Positions 46,202 to 54,557 of a stretch of DNA of 62,404 nt are shown here, one piece after another; the stretch's first letter is position 1; each line of letters opens with the position of its first letter. A program made the position numbers and the translations under genes. Location of the stretch: NCBI GenBank assembly GCA_018818165.1, contig JAHISP010000010.1, positions 1 to 62,404 on the forward strand, written 5' to 3'. Under the pieces are notes generated by a model. It ran no database searches. It had not been told where the DNA came from and was given only the letters and a program-made list of their open reading frames with translations. This DNA comes from Bacteroidota bacterium. GTDB lineage: Bacteria; Bacteroidota; Ignavibacteria; Ignavibacteriales; Melioribacteraceae.

Positions 46202-47368
46202 ATGAAAAAATTTGAAGCCGTAGATTATTTTAATTTAAATAGTTTGTTAAGTGAAGATGAAATACTTGTTCAAGAATCTGTACGGTCTTTTGTTGAAGCA
46301 GAAGTAATTCCAATAATTGAGGATAGTTATCAAGAAGCAAAATTCCCGTTTCAACTTATCCCCAAGCTTGCTGAACTTGGAGTTTTTGGAATGACACTTC
46401 CAGAAAAATATGGTTGCGCTGGAATGAACAATCTTGCTTATGGATTGGTAAATCAAGAGTTAGAAAGAGGGGACAGCGGATTGCGTAGTTTTTTATCCGT
46501 ACAAAGTTCACTTGTGATGTATCCAATTTTCACTTTTGGAAGTGAAGAACAGAGAATGAAATGGCTTCCTAAACTTGCTTCTGCAGGAGCTATTGGATGT
46601 TTTGGATTAACAGAACCAGATTATGGCTCAAATCCTGGTGGAATGATTACTAAAGCTGAAAAGGTTGATGGTGGATTTCTTCTTAATGGTGCAAAAATGT
46701 GGATTACTAATGGCACTATTGCTGATATTGCAATTGTTTGGGCTAAATTGGATGGAATTGTAAAAGGATTTATTGTCGAAAAAGAATTCAAAGGTTTTTC
46801 AGCTCCAGAAATGAAAAAGAAACATTCGTTAAGAGCTTCTATTACTTCTGAATTGGTTTTTGAAGATGTATTTGTTCCAGAGGATAATTTACTTCCAGAA
46901 GCAAGCGGATTAAAATCACCGCTTATGTGCCTTAATCAAGCACGTTACAGCATTGCTTGGGGAGTCACTGGCTCAATGATGGCTTGCTACGATTCCGCTC
47001 TTCAATATGCAAAAACAAGAATACAGTTTAATAAACCAATTGCCAGCTATCAGCTTACGCAAGATAAATTAGTTAACATGTTAACTGAAATAACAAAAAC
47101 GCAGTTATTGAATTTCCAATTAGCTAAACTTAAAGATTCGGGTAAAATTAAGCATACACAAATATCACTCGCAAAACGAAACAATGTTGAGAAAGCCTTA
47201 GAAATTGCAAGAATTGCACGTGAAATTCTTGGAGCTAGTGGGATTACAAGCGAATATCCAATAATGCGACATGCAAATAATCTTGAATCTGTAAAAACAT
47301 ACGAAGGTACCCACGAAATGCACACGCTTATTATAGGTGAAGATATTACTGGGTTTAATGCATTTTAG
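46202..47368 (+). CDS. Acyl-CoA dehydrogenase, glutaryl-CoA dehydrogenase-like
   Basis: The 388-residue FAD enzyme belongs to the acyl-CoA dehydrogenase family. FGLTEPDYGSNPGG binds FAD, and the catalytic base is Glu in VKTYEGTHEMHTLIIG. LRSFLSVQSSLVMYPI resembles the human GCDH block in which the Arg contacts the substrate carboxylate, so glutaryl-CoA or a related dicarboxylyl-CoA is the best guess. No electron-transfer flavoprotein or lysine-degradation genes are nearby. It is likely a single gene between recX and guaB; the 180 bp downstream contain the guaB leader. Confidence 0.85.
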   Translation: MKKFEAVDYFNLNSLLSEDEILVQESVRSFVEAEVIPIIEDSYQEAKFPFQLIPKLAELGVFGMTLPEKYGCAGMNNLAYGLVNQELERGDSGLRSFLSVQSSLVMYPIFTFGSEEQRMKWLPKLASAGAIGCFGLTEPDYGSNPGGMITKAEKVDGGFLLNGAKMWITNGTIADIAIVWAKLDGIVKGFIVEKEFKGFSAPEMKKKHSLRASITSELVFEDVFVPEDNLLPEASGLKSPLMCLNQARYSIAWGVTGSMMACYDSALQYAKTRIQFNKPIASYQLTQDKLVNMLTEITKTQLLNFQLAKLKDSGKIKHTQISLAKRNNVEKALEIARIAREILGASGITSEYPIMRHANNLESVKTYEGTHEMHTLIIGEDITGFNAF

Positions 47369-47548
47369 CCGAATTCGTGTTATTAATAAAGTGATTAACA
47401 TATTTGTACCCCAACTGAATTAGTTTTTCTAAAAATTAGAATTCAGCAATGAATTCCGAAATAATTTTATTAAATTTGTATTCAAATTTCTCAATATTAA
47501 TAGGGCAATAATTTTAATACTTAAGAATCATAGATAGGATAAATTAAA

Positions 47549-49015
47549 ATGAAAGACAAAATAGCATACGATGGGATTACATTTGATGATATTTTATTAT
47601 TGCCGGCAAAATCTAACGTTTTACCACGCGAAACAGATTTGCGGACAAGATTAACCAAAAATATTACTCTTAATATTCCATTTCTTTCTGCTGCGATGGA
47701 TACTGTAACAACAGCAGAAATGGCAATTGCAATGGCTACACAAGGCGGTCTTGGAGTTATTCATAAAAATATGTCAATTGAAGAACAAGCTATTGAGGTT
47801 GATAAAGTTAAACGTTCTGAAAGTGGAATGATTCACAATCCTATTACGCTTACAAAAGATAAAACAATTAACGATGCTCAAGATTTAATGGCAAAATATA
47901 GAATTTCTGGAATTCCAATTGTTGAAGAGGGAAATAAACTAATCGGTATTCTTACAAATAGAGATTTACGTTTCGTTGAGGATAATACTCAAAAGATTGA
48001 AGAAATAATGACGAAAGTAAATCTTAGAACTGCCCCTGTAGGAACTTCACTGGAACAAGCAGAAAAATTACTCCAAAAGTATCGCATTGAAAAACTTCCA
48101 GTTGTTGATGATAATGGAGTACTTCAAGGATTGATAACTTTCAAAGATATATCCAAAAAGAAAAAATATCCTAATGCTTGCAAAGATAGTTATGGTCGTT
48201 TACGTGTTGGTGCTGGTGTTGGTGTTACAAGCGATTTAATGGTTAGAGTTGCTGCACTTGTAAAATCAAATGTTGATGTTGTAGTTGTAGACACCGCTCA
48301 CGGTCATTCACAAGGTGTAATAAATTCGGTAAAACAAATTAGAACCGAGTATCCTAATCTTCAAATTATTGCTGGAAATATTGTAACAGGACAAGCTGCT
48401 TTAGATTTAGTTGAAGCTGGTGTTGATGCTGTTAAGGTTGGAATTGGAGCTGGATCTATTTGTACAACTCGAATGATCGCTGGTGTTGGTGTGCCTCAGA
48501 TAAGTGCGGTTATGGAAGTTTACAAAGCGTTAAAAGGTACTGATATTCCAATAATATCTGATGGCGGAATTAAACAAACTGGTGATGTTTCAAAAGCAAT
48601 TGCGGCAGGTGCAGATACAGTTATGATTGGTGGAATGTTTGCTGGTGTTGATGAAACTCCTGGTGAAAAAGTAATATTTGAAGGAAGAAGTTTCAAAGTT
48701 TATCGTGGAATGGGTTCTATTGGCGCAATGCAGCAAGGAAGTAAAGACAGATATTTCCAAGATATGGAAGCAGATATTAGCAAACTTGTTCCCGAAGGTG
48801 TTGAAGGTCGCGTTGCTTATAAAGGACCATTAGCAGATACAATTTATCAATTTATTGGTGGTTTGCGTTCATCAATGGGTTATTGTGGTGCAAAAACTAT
48901 AGAAGAGTTTAAAACTAAAACTCAATTTGTAAAAATAACTGGTTCAGGATTACGTGAAAGTCATCCTCATGATATTGTTATAACAAAAGAATCTCCAAAT
49001 TATCATTCAAAATAG
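47549..49015 (+). CDS. guaB: Inosine-5'-monophosphate dehydrogenase
   Basis: The 488-residue enzyme oxidises IMP to XMP, the first step of guanine nucleotide synthesis. The catalytic cysteine is about Cys304 in [18 protein letters not shown]. The Bateman domain with two CBS motifs occupies about residues 93-205. Later blocks are [19 protein letters not shown] and the flap region [19 protein letters not shown] 47549 follows AGGATAAA. Upstream, TAAATTTG at 47471 with an inverted CAAATTT at 47483 is a possible control site, though the -33 partner is missing. guaA is not in the window. Confidence 0.97.
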   Translation: MKDKIAYDGITFDDILLLPAKSNVLPRETDLRTRLTKNITLNIPFLSAAMDTVTTAEMAIAMATQGGLGVIHKNMSIEEQAIEVDKVKRSESGMIHNPITLTKDKTINDAQDLMAKYRISGIPIVEEGNKLIGILTNRDLRFVEDNTQKIEEIMTKVNLRTAPVGTSLEQAEKLLQKYRIEKLPVVDDNGVLQGLITFKDISKKKKYPNACKDSYGRLRVGAGVGVTSDLMVRVAALVKSNVDVVVVDTAHGHSQGVINSVKQIRTEYPNLQIIAGNIVTGQAALDLVEAGVDAVKVGIGAGSICTTRMIAGVGVPQISAVMEVYKALKGTDIPIISDGGIKQTGDVSKAIAAGADTVMIGGMFAGVDETPGEKVIFEGRSFKVYRGMGSIGAMQQGSKDRYFQDMEADISKLVPEGVEGRVAYKGPLADTIYQFIGGLRSSMGYCGAKTIEEFKTKTQFVKITGSGLRESHPHDIVITKESPNYHSK

Positions 49016-49027
49016 GCTAATTATATA

Positions 49028-50308
49028 ATGTTCAAAGTACTCGTAATTTCATATTATTTCCCTCCAATGGGCTTGAGTGGTGTTCAAAGAGTTTTGAAGT
49101 TTACAAAATATATGAGCAACTATAATTGGGAACCAACAGTTATTACTGCTGGAAAAACCGGTTACTATGCTCACGATTTATCTCTGCAAAAAGAAGCTGA
49201 AAAAGCAAATATAAAAATTATCAGAACTGATGCTAATGATCCAAATTCTCTATTGGCAAAATATGGAACCATTTCAATGCCTCGAGAATTTATCAGAAAA
49301 ATTCTTAGCATGATTAGTAAATTTGTTTTTATTCCTGACAATAAAATTTCATGGTCAAAAAAAGCATTTACTGTTGCAAAAAATGTTTTATTAGAAGAAA
49401 AATTTGATTTAATTTTTGTTTCTATACCTCCTTTTTCTCAATTTGAAATTGCTGCAAAATTAAAAAATGAATTTAATATTCCTTTGATTGTTGATTATCG
49501 TGACTTGTGGTTTGGAAATCATTTCGGGTTTTATCCCACCCCATATCATAAATATAAACATAAAAAGCTAGAATATGCTTCACTTAAAGCTACCGATAAA
49601 ATTATAACTGTTAATAGAAGAATGAAAGAAATGCTTCTAACTACATATCCATTTCTATCTTTTGAGGATTTTGATATTATTCCCCATGGATTTGACCCAG
49701 AAGATTTTATAAATGTTAAACCAATTAATTTTGAAACTAAAAAACTTAGAATTTTGTATTCAGGAATATTTTATGAAAATATTACTCCAAAATATCTACT
49801 GAAAGCATATAAAGAGTTATCAAAAGAAAGACCAGATATTACTGAAAATATTGAGCTTCATTTTGTAGGTCATTTTCGTAAAGAGAATAAAAAACTGGTT
49901 AAAAAGTTGAATCTTTATGAAAATGTTATTGAACATGGATACTTAAATCACAGTGATGTTTTAAGATACATTGTTTCCGTTGATGTGCTTTGGGTTATGT
50001 TGGGGAATGGAACTAATATGGATATGGTTTCGGCAGGTAAGCTTTTTGAATATTTTGGAACCCGTAAGCCAATTATTGCTACAGTTCCCGATGGTGCATC
50101 TAAAACCTCTGCTGAGAATTACAAAGCTTCATTTATTACAAAACCAGATGATATTAATGAGATTAAAAAAATGCTTGTCAATATTTTTGAATTATATCAT
50201 AAAAACCAATTACCTATTCCAGATGAAGAATATGTTATTAAATATGACAGAAATTTTTTAACAAAAAAACTTGTAAATAATTTCCAGTTTTTCTTGAGGA
50301 CTGAATAA
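49028..50308 (+). CDS. Glycosyltransferase family 4-like protein
   Basis: The 426-residue GT-B protein has an N-terminal YYFPPMGLSGVQRVLKF acceptor-side motif and a C-terminal nucleotide-sugar half with ILYSGIFYENITPKY, VEHGYLNHSDVLRY-type strands and LFEYFGTRKPIIATVP. The last holds the family glutamate near residue 345. Acceptor and donor cannot be read, but lipopolysaccharide or exopolysaccharide synthesis is typical. It lies 12 bp after guaB and directly abuts purD (the purD ATG follows its TAA), so it is translated within a purine operon although it has no obvious purine link. Confidence 0.85.
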   Translation: MFKVLVISYYFPPMGLSGVQRVLKFTKYMSNYNWEPTVITAGKTGYYAHDLSLQKEAEKANIKIIRTDANDPNSLLAKYGTISMPREFIRKILSMISKFVFIPDNKISWSKKAFTVAKNVLLEEKFDLIFVSIPPFSQFEIAAKLKNEFNIPLIVDYRDLWFGNHFGFYPTPYHKYKHKKLEYASLKATDKIITVNRRMKEMLLTTYPFLSFEDFDIIPHGFDPEDFINVKPINFETKKLRILYSGIFYENITPKYLLKAYKELSKERPDITENIELHFVGHFRKENKKLVKKLNLYENVIEHGYLNHSDVLRYIVSVDVLWVMLGNGTNMDMVSAGKLFEYFGTRKPIIATVPDGASKTSAENYKASFITKPDDINEIKKMLVNIFELYHKNQLPIPDEEYVIKYDRNFLTKKLVNNFQFFLRTE

Positions 50309-51580
50309 ATGAATGTTGTTCTTATCGGTTCAGGTGGAAGAGAGCATGCAATTGCTTACAAAATAAGTGAGAGTAAAAACTTAGATGAACTTTATATTAT
50401 TCCAGGAAATCCTGGCACAGAAAAATTAGGAAAAAATATTGATTTAGATTCCTCAAATCATAGTCTAATTATTGAGTTTTGTAAGAACAATAATATTGAT
50501 TTAGTAATTATAGGTCCAGAAATACCATTAGTTGATGGACTTGCTGATTCACTTCGTGCAAACGAGATAAATGTTTTTGGGCCAAATAAAAAAGCTGCAG
50601 AAATTGAAGGGGATAAATCTTTTTCAAAAGATTTAATGAAAAAATATAATATTCCAACTGCTTCATTTAAGGTGTTTACAAAGGAAGAATATAATTCTTC
50701 TCTAGAATATTTAAATCGAATTTGTTATCCAACTGTGATAAAAGCTTCTGGTTTGGCTGCTGGTAAAGGTGTAGCCATTTGCGAATCGAAAAAAGAGGCT
50801 GAGGAATATGTTAAACAATGTTTTAATGAATCTCTTTTTGGCAGTTCTGGAGAAACATTAATAATTGAAGAATTTTTGCAAGGTGAAGAAGCATCAATAT
50901 TTGCAATTACAGATGGCGATAATTTTGTTCTACTTCCCGCCGCCCAAGATCATAAACGAAGATTTGATGGCGACATTGGTCCAAATACCGGTGGAATGGG
51001 TGCATATGCTCCAGCACCTTTAATTACAGATGAAATTTTAAAAAAAATATCTAAGAAGGTCATTATTCCAACGCTTGAAGCAATGAAAAGTGAAGGAAGA
51101 AAGTATAATGGATGTCTTTACGCAGGAATTATGATTAATAATGGTGAACCTTCAGTTGTTGAATTTAATTGCAGATTTGGTGATCCTGAAACTCAAGTTG
51201 TATTGCCAATAATTAAAGGTGATTTCCTCGAGTTATTAAGTAGCACAGCTAAAGGAAATATTAATAAAGCATCAATTTCTGTTTCAAATAAAAATGCGAT
51301 TACGGTTGTTGCTGCCTCAGATGGTTATCCTGGTAGTTACAAAAAAGGATTTGAAATAACTGGAATTGAAGACGTAGAAAGTGAAAATATTTGGGTTTTC
51401 CATGCCGGGACAAAAAAAGAAGAAAATATTCTGAAAACAAATGGTGGAAGAGTGTTAAATATAACAGCTATTTCTGATTTAAGTTTAAGTGATGCAAAGA
51501 ATTTAGTTTACTCTGCAATATCAAAAATTGAATTTGAAGGCAAAGTTTACAGAAAAGATATAAGCGATAAAGCAAAATAA
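50309..51580 (+). CDS. purD: Phosphoribosylamine-glycine ligase
   Basis: The 423-residue ATP-grasp enzyme joins phosphoribosylamine with glycine. It opens MNVVLIGSGGREHAIAYKIS. The central ATP-grasp domain shows VIKASGLAAGKGVAIC and EEFLQGEEASIFAITDG, followed by DIGPNTGGMGAYAPAP and EFNCRFGDPETQVVLP. Length is normal. It begins at the base after the glycosyltransferase stop. purC is 10 kb upstream on the same strand, so purine genes are split between two units here. Confidence 0.97.
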   Translation: MNVVLIGSGGREHAIAYKISESKNLDELYIIPGNPGTEKLGKNIDLDSSNHSLIIEFCKNNNIDLVIIGPEIPLVDGLADSLRANEINVFGPNKKAAEIEGDKSFSKDLMKKYNIPTASFKVFTKEEYNSSLEYLNRICYPTVIKASGLAAGKGVAICESKKEAEEYVKQCFNESLFGSSGETLIIEEFLQGEEASIFAITDGDNFVLLPAAQDHKRRFDGDIGPNTGGMGAYAPAPLITDEILKKISKKVIIPTLEAMKSEGRKYNGCLYAGIMINNGEPSVVEFNCRFGDPETQVVLPIIKGDFLELLSSTAKGNINKASISVSNKNAITVVAASDGYPGSYKKGFEITGIEDVESENIWVFHAGTKKEENILKTNGGRVLNITAISDLSLSDAKNLVYSAISKIEFEGKVYRKDISDKAK

Positions 51581-51628
51581 TTAAAATATTAGTTGACAAA
51601 TAACTCATTTACAAATATATTTATCTCT

Positions 51629-52024
51629 ATGAAAAACATGATTGTTAAAATATTATTACTTATTAGTTGCTCAGCAATGTTTATGGGAGTATATTACTCA
51701 GATTTTAATATTGTGAGTGACGCAGATAATGTTGTTCTTTCCTGGCATACCACACTTGAAAATAATTTAAAAGAAACCTCAATTGAAAGAAAAGTTGTAA
51801 ATGGTGTATATACATCAATAGCTGTAATAGCTGCAAAAGGTGATAATTCTTCATATACTTATGTTGACGAAAATGCTTTTAAAATAGAAGATGGTGTATA
51901 TAAATATCAATTAAAATTTATTGATAATGATGGTACTATTTCATTCTCAAGTGAACAGACTGTTACTCATCTTACTTCAGTTACAAAAAAAACATGGGGT
52001 AGTATAAAAGCTCTTTTTAGATAA
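51629..52024 (+). CDS. Small exported protein, fibronectin-III-like
   Basis: The 131-residue product starts with a signal peptide or N-terminal anchor (KNMIVKILLLISCSAMFMG). The remainder reads as one beta-sandwich: NVVLSWHTTLENNLKETSIE, then YTYVDENAFKIEDGVYKYQL, with the W and Y spacing of fibronectin type III domains. The tail is TKKTWGSIKALFR. ATG 51629 is preferred over a TTG at 51593, which would put a polar leader before the signal. No strong ribosome site. It lies between purD and maf with short gaps. No function can be assigned. Confidence 0.6.
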   Translation: MKNMIVKILLLISCSAMFMGVYYSDFNIVSDADNVVLSWHTTLENNLKETSIERKVVNGVYTSIAVIAAKGDNSSYTYVDENAFKIEDGVYKYQLKFIDNDGTISFSSEQTVTHLTSVTKKTWGSIKALFR

Positions 52025-52033
52025 TTTATCCTC

Positions 52034-52612
52034 ATGTTAAATACAAATCTTCCAATTTACTTAGCTTCAAAATCCCCACGTAGAAAAAAATTACTAAAGC
52101 AATTAGGACTTAAATTTAAATCGTTTTCTATTGATTTAGATGAAGTTTTTATTGAAAATGAATCTCCAGTTAAAACAGTAAAAAGATTAGCAAAAGAAAA
52201 ATTGTATGCATCTGAAAAAATTAAAAGTGATGGAATTCTAATTACTGCTGATACGATAGTTGTTTTTGAAAAAGAGATAATTGGAAAACCACTAAATAGT
52301 CATGATGCAAAAATAATCCTTAATAAATTAAGCGATAATAAACATTTTGTTTATACGGGTTTTGCAGTAAAGAATTGCATCAGTAACAAAGAAGTTATCG
52401 ATTACGAAAAAACAGAAGTAACTTTTAGAAAATTAACCAATATTGAAATTGATAATTATATTTTTAGTGGAAGTCCAATGGATAAAGCAGGTGCTTATGG
52501 TATTCAAGATGATTTTGGTGCAGTGTTTGTATCAAAAATAAATGGATGTTATTACAATGTAGTTGGGCTTCCTTTATCAAAATTGTATACTGCACTAAAT
52601 GAGGTTTTATGA
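52034..52612 (+). CDS. maf: Maf-family nucleoside triphosphate pyrophosphatase
   Basis: The 192-residue protein has the substrate motif LASKSPRRKKLLKQLG at the N-terminus. The catalytic Asp is in ILITADTIVVFEKEIIGKP, and SGSPMDKAGAYGIQDDFGA and INGCYYNVVGLPLSKLY complete the fold. Maf proteins hydrolyse dTTP, UTP or modified nucleotides and affect septation when overexpressed. The substrate-recognition residues suggest the dTTP/UTP group (YhdE-like). The next gene starts at the base after its stop. Confidence 0.93.
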   Translation: MLNTNLPIYLASKSPRRKKLLKQLGLKFKSFSIDLDEVFIENESPVKTVKRLAKEKLYASEKIKSDGILITADTIVVFEKEIIGKPLNSHDAKIILNKLSDNKHFVYTGFAVKNCISNKEVIDYEKTEVTFRKLTNIEIDNYIFSGSPMDKAGAYGIQDDFGAVFVSKINGCYYNVVGLPLSKLYTALNEVL

Positions 52613-53548
52613 TTGAAAGATAAAATATCAAAAAATATTTTTATCTCAATTCTGGTTTTAATAGCTATTTATATAGCTCTATCTTTTTATAGCAATTTTG
52701 ATTTAGTATTATCAACCCTAGCTTCGTTTAACTGGAAATTCTTTCCAATAATTTTAATAATAATTTATATTTCGTTTTTACTTAAGTTCATAAAATGGCA
52801 ATATTATTTAAATTTAAGTAAAGTAAAAATTAAATTGTCTGATTCATTCCAAATATTTATGGCTTCTTTAACAATGAGTGTAACTCCAGGAAAAATTGGG
52901 GAAGTTATTAAATCATATATGATAAAGGAATTAAATGGAACATCAACAAGTAGTACTATTCCAATTATTTTTGCAGAAAAAGTTACAGAGATATTTGCAC
53001 TTATTTTCTTAGTTGTAGTTGGTCTAAGTATACTTAATATAGGGGTATTAATTCCAATTATTACTTTAATAGTTTTATCAATATTCGTTTTTTTAGTGTT
53101 AAATACAAAAACGAGTAATTGGTTATTAAAAAAACTTAGTAGTATAAAAATATTACAAAAATATATTATACCAATAAACATTTCAGTGCAAAATTCTAGA
53201 CTAGTTTTAAGTCCTAAACCATTTGCATTAATGTTTATTATGAGTTTAGTAATTTGGTTAATAGAATGTTTAGGCTTTTATTTATTTTTAATCAAATATG
53301 ATATAAATATTTCAATTACAAAATCTTTTTTTACTTACCTGTTTTCAATCTTTATTGGTTCAATATCTTTTTTACCTGCTGGTTTAGGAATTACAGATGG
53401 ATCAATTACTTTATTATTATCTAATTTTAATGTAAACGAGGAAATTGCAATTAGTACAGCTTTTATTATTAGAATTGCAACACTCTGGTTTCCTCTAATA
53501 GTTGGAGGGTTTAGTATTTTTAAAATTAACAAAATTCTAAAAAAATAA
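52613..53548 (+). CDS. Lysylphosphatidylglycerol synthase-type flippase membrane protein (UPF0104)
   Basis: The 311-residue protein has seven or eight hydrophobic helices and the block MASLTMSVTPGKIGEVIKSYM, characteristic of the transmembrane domain of MprF/AglD-type proteins. GSISFLPAGLGITDGSIT is the second family motif. It lacks the catalytic cytoplasmic domain, so a lipid-flipping or glycolipid-linked role is the usual guess. The start is TTG 52613, with GAGGTT 7 bp upstream inside maf and no gap between genes. A 175-bp spacer separates it from ytxH. Confidence 0.82.
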   Translation: MKDKISKNIFISILVLIAIYIALSFYSNFDLVLSTLASFNWKFFPIILIIIYISFLLKFIKWQYYLNLSKVKIKLSDSFQIFMASLTMSVTPGKIGEVIKSYMIKELNGTSTSSTIPIIFAEKVTEIFALIFLVVVGLSILNIGVLIPIITLIVLSIFVFLVLNTKTSNWLLKKLSSIKILQKYIIPINISVQNSRLVLSPKPFALMFIMSLVIWLIECLGFYLFLIKYDINISITKSFFTYLFSIFIGSISFLPAGLGITDGSITLLLSNFNVNEEIAISTAFIIRIATLWFPLIVGGFSIFKINKILKK

Positions 53549-53723
53549 TTTATAAAGTATTTTGGATAATTATTGCCAATGTTTTTATATCCTTTTATAA
53601 AGCAATTAAATAATAAGATAAATTTTAGTTCTAAAATATTTTCAAAATGTTACGATTTCTTTTGTAATTACTTGCGTCTATATTTATTTTACAGTTCTTT
53701 ATAAATTAAATTTGGAGGATATT

Positions 53724-54146
53724 ATGGCAAATGATAACGGATTGGGAAGAGGTATTCTTATTGGATTTTTAACTGGTTCAATTGTTGGCTCGTTACTTGG
53801 GTTATTGTATGCACCAAAATCTGGGAAAGAACTTCGTGGAGATATAAAAGATATTTCAAACGATTATCTTGAAGACACTGAAGAATATATTAAAAGTGCA
53901 AAAGTAAAAGCGCATCAATTAATAAATGATGGGAAAAAGAAATCAGAAGAGCTCGTTTCTGAAGCTAAAATTAAAGTTGATGCATTATTAGAAGAAGCAG
54001 AAAAGATTCTAGATGTTGCAAAACATAAAACTGATGATATAGTTGAAATTGGCAAAAGTAAAATTAATGATAAGAGTGACAAATTAAAATCAGCTATCAA
54101 GAAAGGTTTGGATACATACAAATCTGAAGTTAGTGAGGATGCTTAA
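53724..54146 (+). CDS. YtxH-domain protein
   Basis: The 140-residue protein begins with one glycine-rich membrane helix (GILIGFLTGSIVGSLLGLLYAPKSG), read in pieces as GILIGFLTGSIVGS and LLGLLYAPKSGKELR. A long charged helix follows (residues 40-135) that probably forms a coiled coil. YtxH proteins are general-stress proteins of unknown activity. ATG 53724 has a perfect GGAGG 6 bp upstream; a TTG at 53712 overlaps that site. It leads a three-gene unit with a DUF948-like protein 3 bp downstream and an EF-G paralogue. No consensus promoter was found in the 175-bp spacer. Confidence 0.88.
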   Translation: MANDNGLGRGILIGFLTGSIVGSLLGLLYAPKSGKELRGDIKDISNDYLEDTEEYIKSAKVKAHQLINDGKKKSEELVSEAKIKVDALLEEAEKILDVAKHKTDDIVEIGKSKINDKSDKLKSAIKKGLDTYKSEVSEDA

Positions 54147-54149
54147 TTC

Positions 54150-54527
54150 ATGGATCTGGTTGATATACTAATTGCAATTGCATTAATTATTGCTTCAGTA
54201 CTTGGTTTATATTTAATTAAACTTATTAAAAGACTTTTTACTACACTTGATATTGTTGACAATAAAGTAAAGGAGTTAGATGAAAAACTAACTCCTTTAC
54301 TTTATGATTTGCAAAAAATGATTGATTCGGGAAACACAATTGCAAATTTTGCTAAAGAACAAACAGATTATGCAAATGATATAATTGTAAATGTTAAAAA
54401 TAAGTTTGGAGGTTTTTTTGTTAGAAAGTCTGATAAAGCCTCACCACAATCAAATGCTCATAATTTAATTACCAACTTAAGAGCCATATTTAAAGCAACA
54501 ACTTCGTTTATAAATGAACTAAAATAA
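54150..54527 (+). CDS. DUF948-like membrane-anchored protein
   Basis: The 125-residue protein has one N-terminal transmembrane helix (ILIAIALIIASVLGLYLI) and then heptad-rich sequence (KVKELDEKLTPLLYDLQKMI), as in DUF948 proteins, which often accompany YtxH. Its C-terminal 40 residues are variable and rich in Asn and Ala. It starts 3 bp after ytxH and ends 30 bp before the EF-G paralogue. An 18-bp perfect inverted repeat lies inside its coding sequence (54262-54305). Confidence 0.75.
   Translation: MDLVDILIAIALIIASVLGLYLIKLIKRLFTTLDIVDNKVKELDEKLTPLLYDLQKMIDSGNTIANFAKEQTDYANDIIVNVKNKFGGFFVRKSDKASPQSNAHNLITNLRAIFKATTSFINELK
54262..54305 (+). repeat. Perfect 18-bp inverted repeat inside the DUF948-like gene
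   Basis: ATAAAGTAAAGGAGTTAG (54262-54279) and its exact complement (54288-54305) flank an 8-nt loop ATGAAAAA. The RNA would form an unusually stable stem within codons for NKVKELDEKLTPLLY. It is the longest perfect inverted repeat I found in a coding region of this window. The left arm contains AAGGAG followed by TTAG and ATG in the loop, so it also resembles a sequestered ribosome site, with the start in a different frame. Confidence 0.85.
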
Positions 54528-54557
54528 TAATAATTATCAAGCAAATTTGGAGGAAAA

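Noticed and set aside
53707-53714. TAAATTTG before ytxH as a promoter
   Set aside because: It overlaps the GGAGG ribosome site, so transcription starting from it would exclude the leader.
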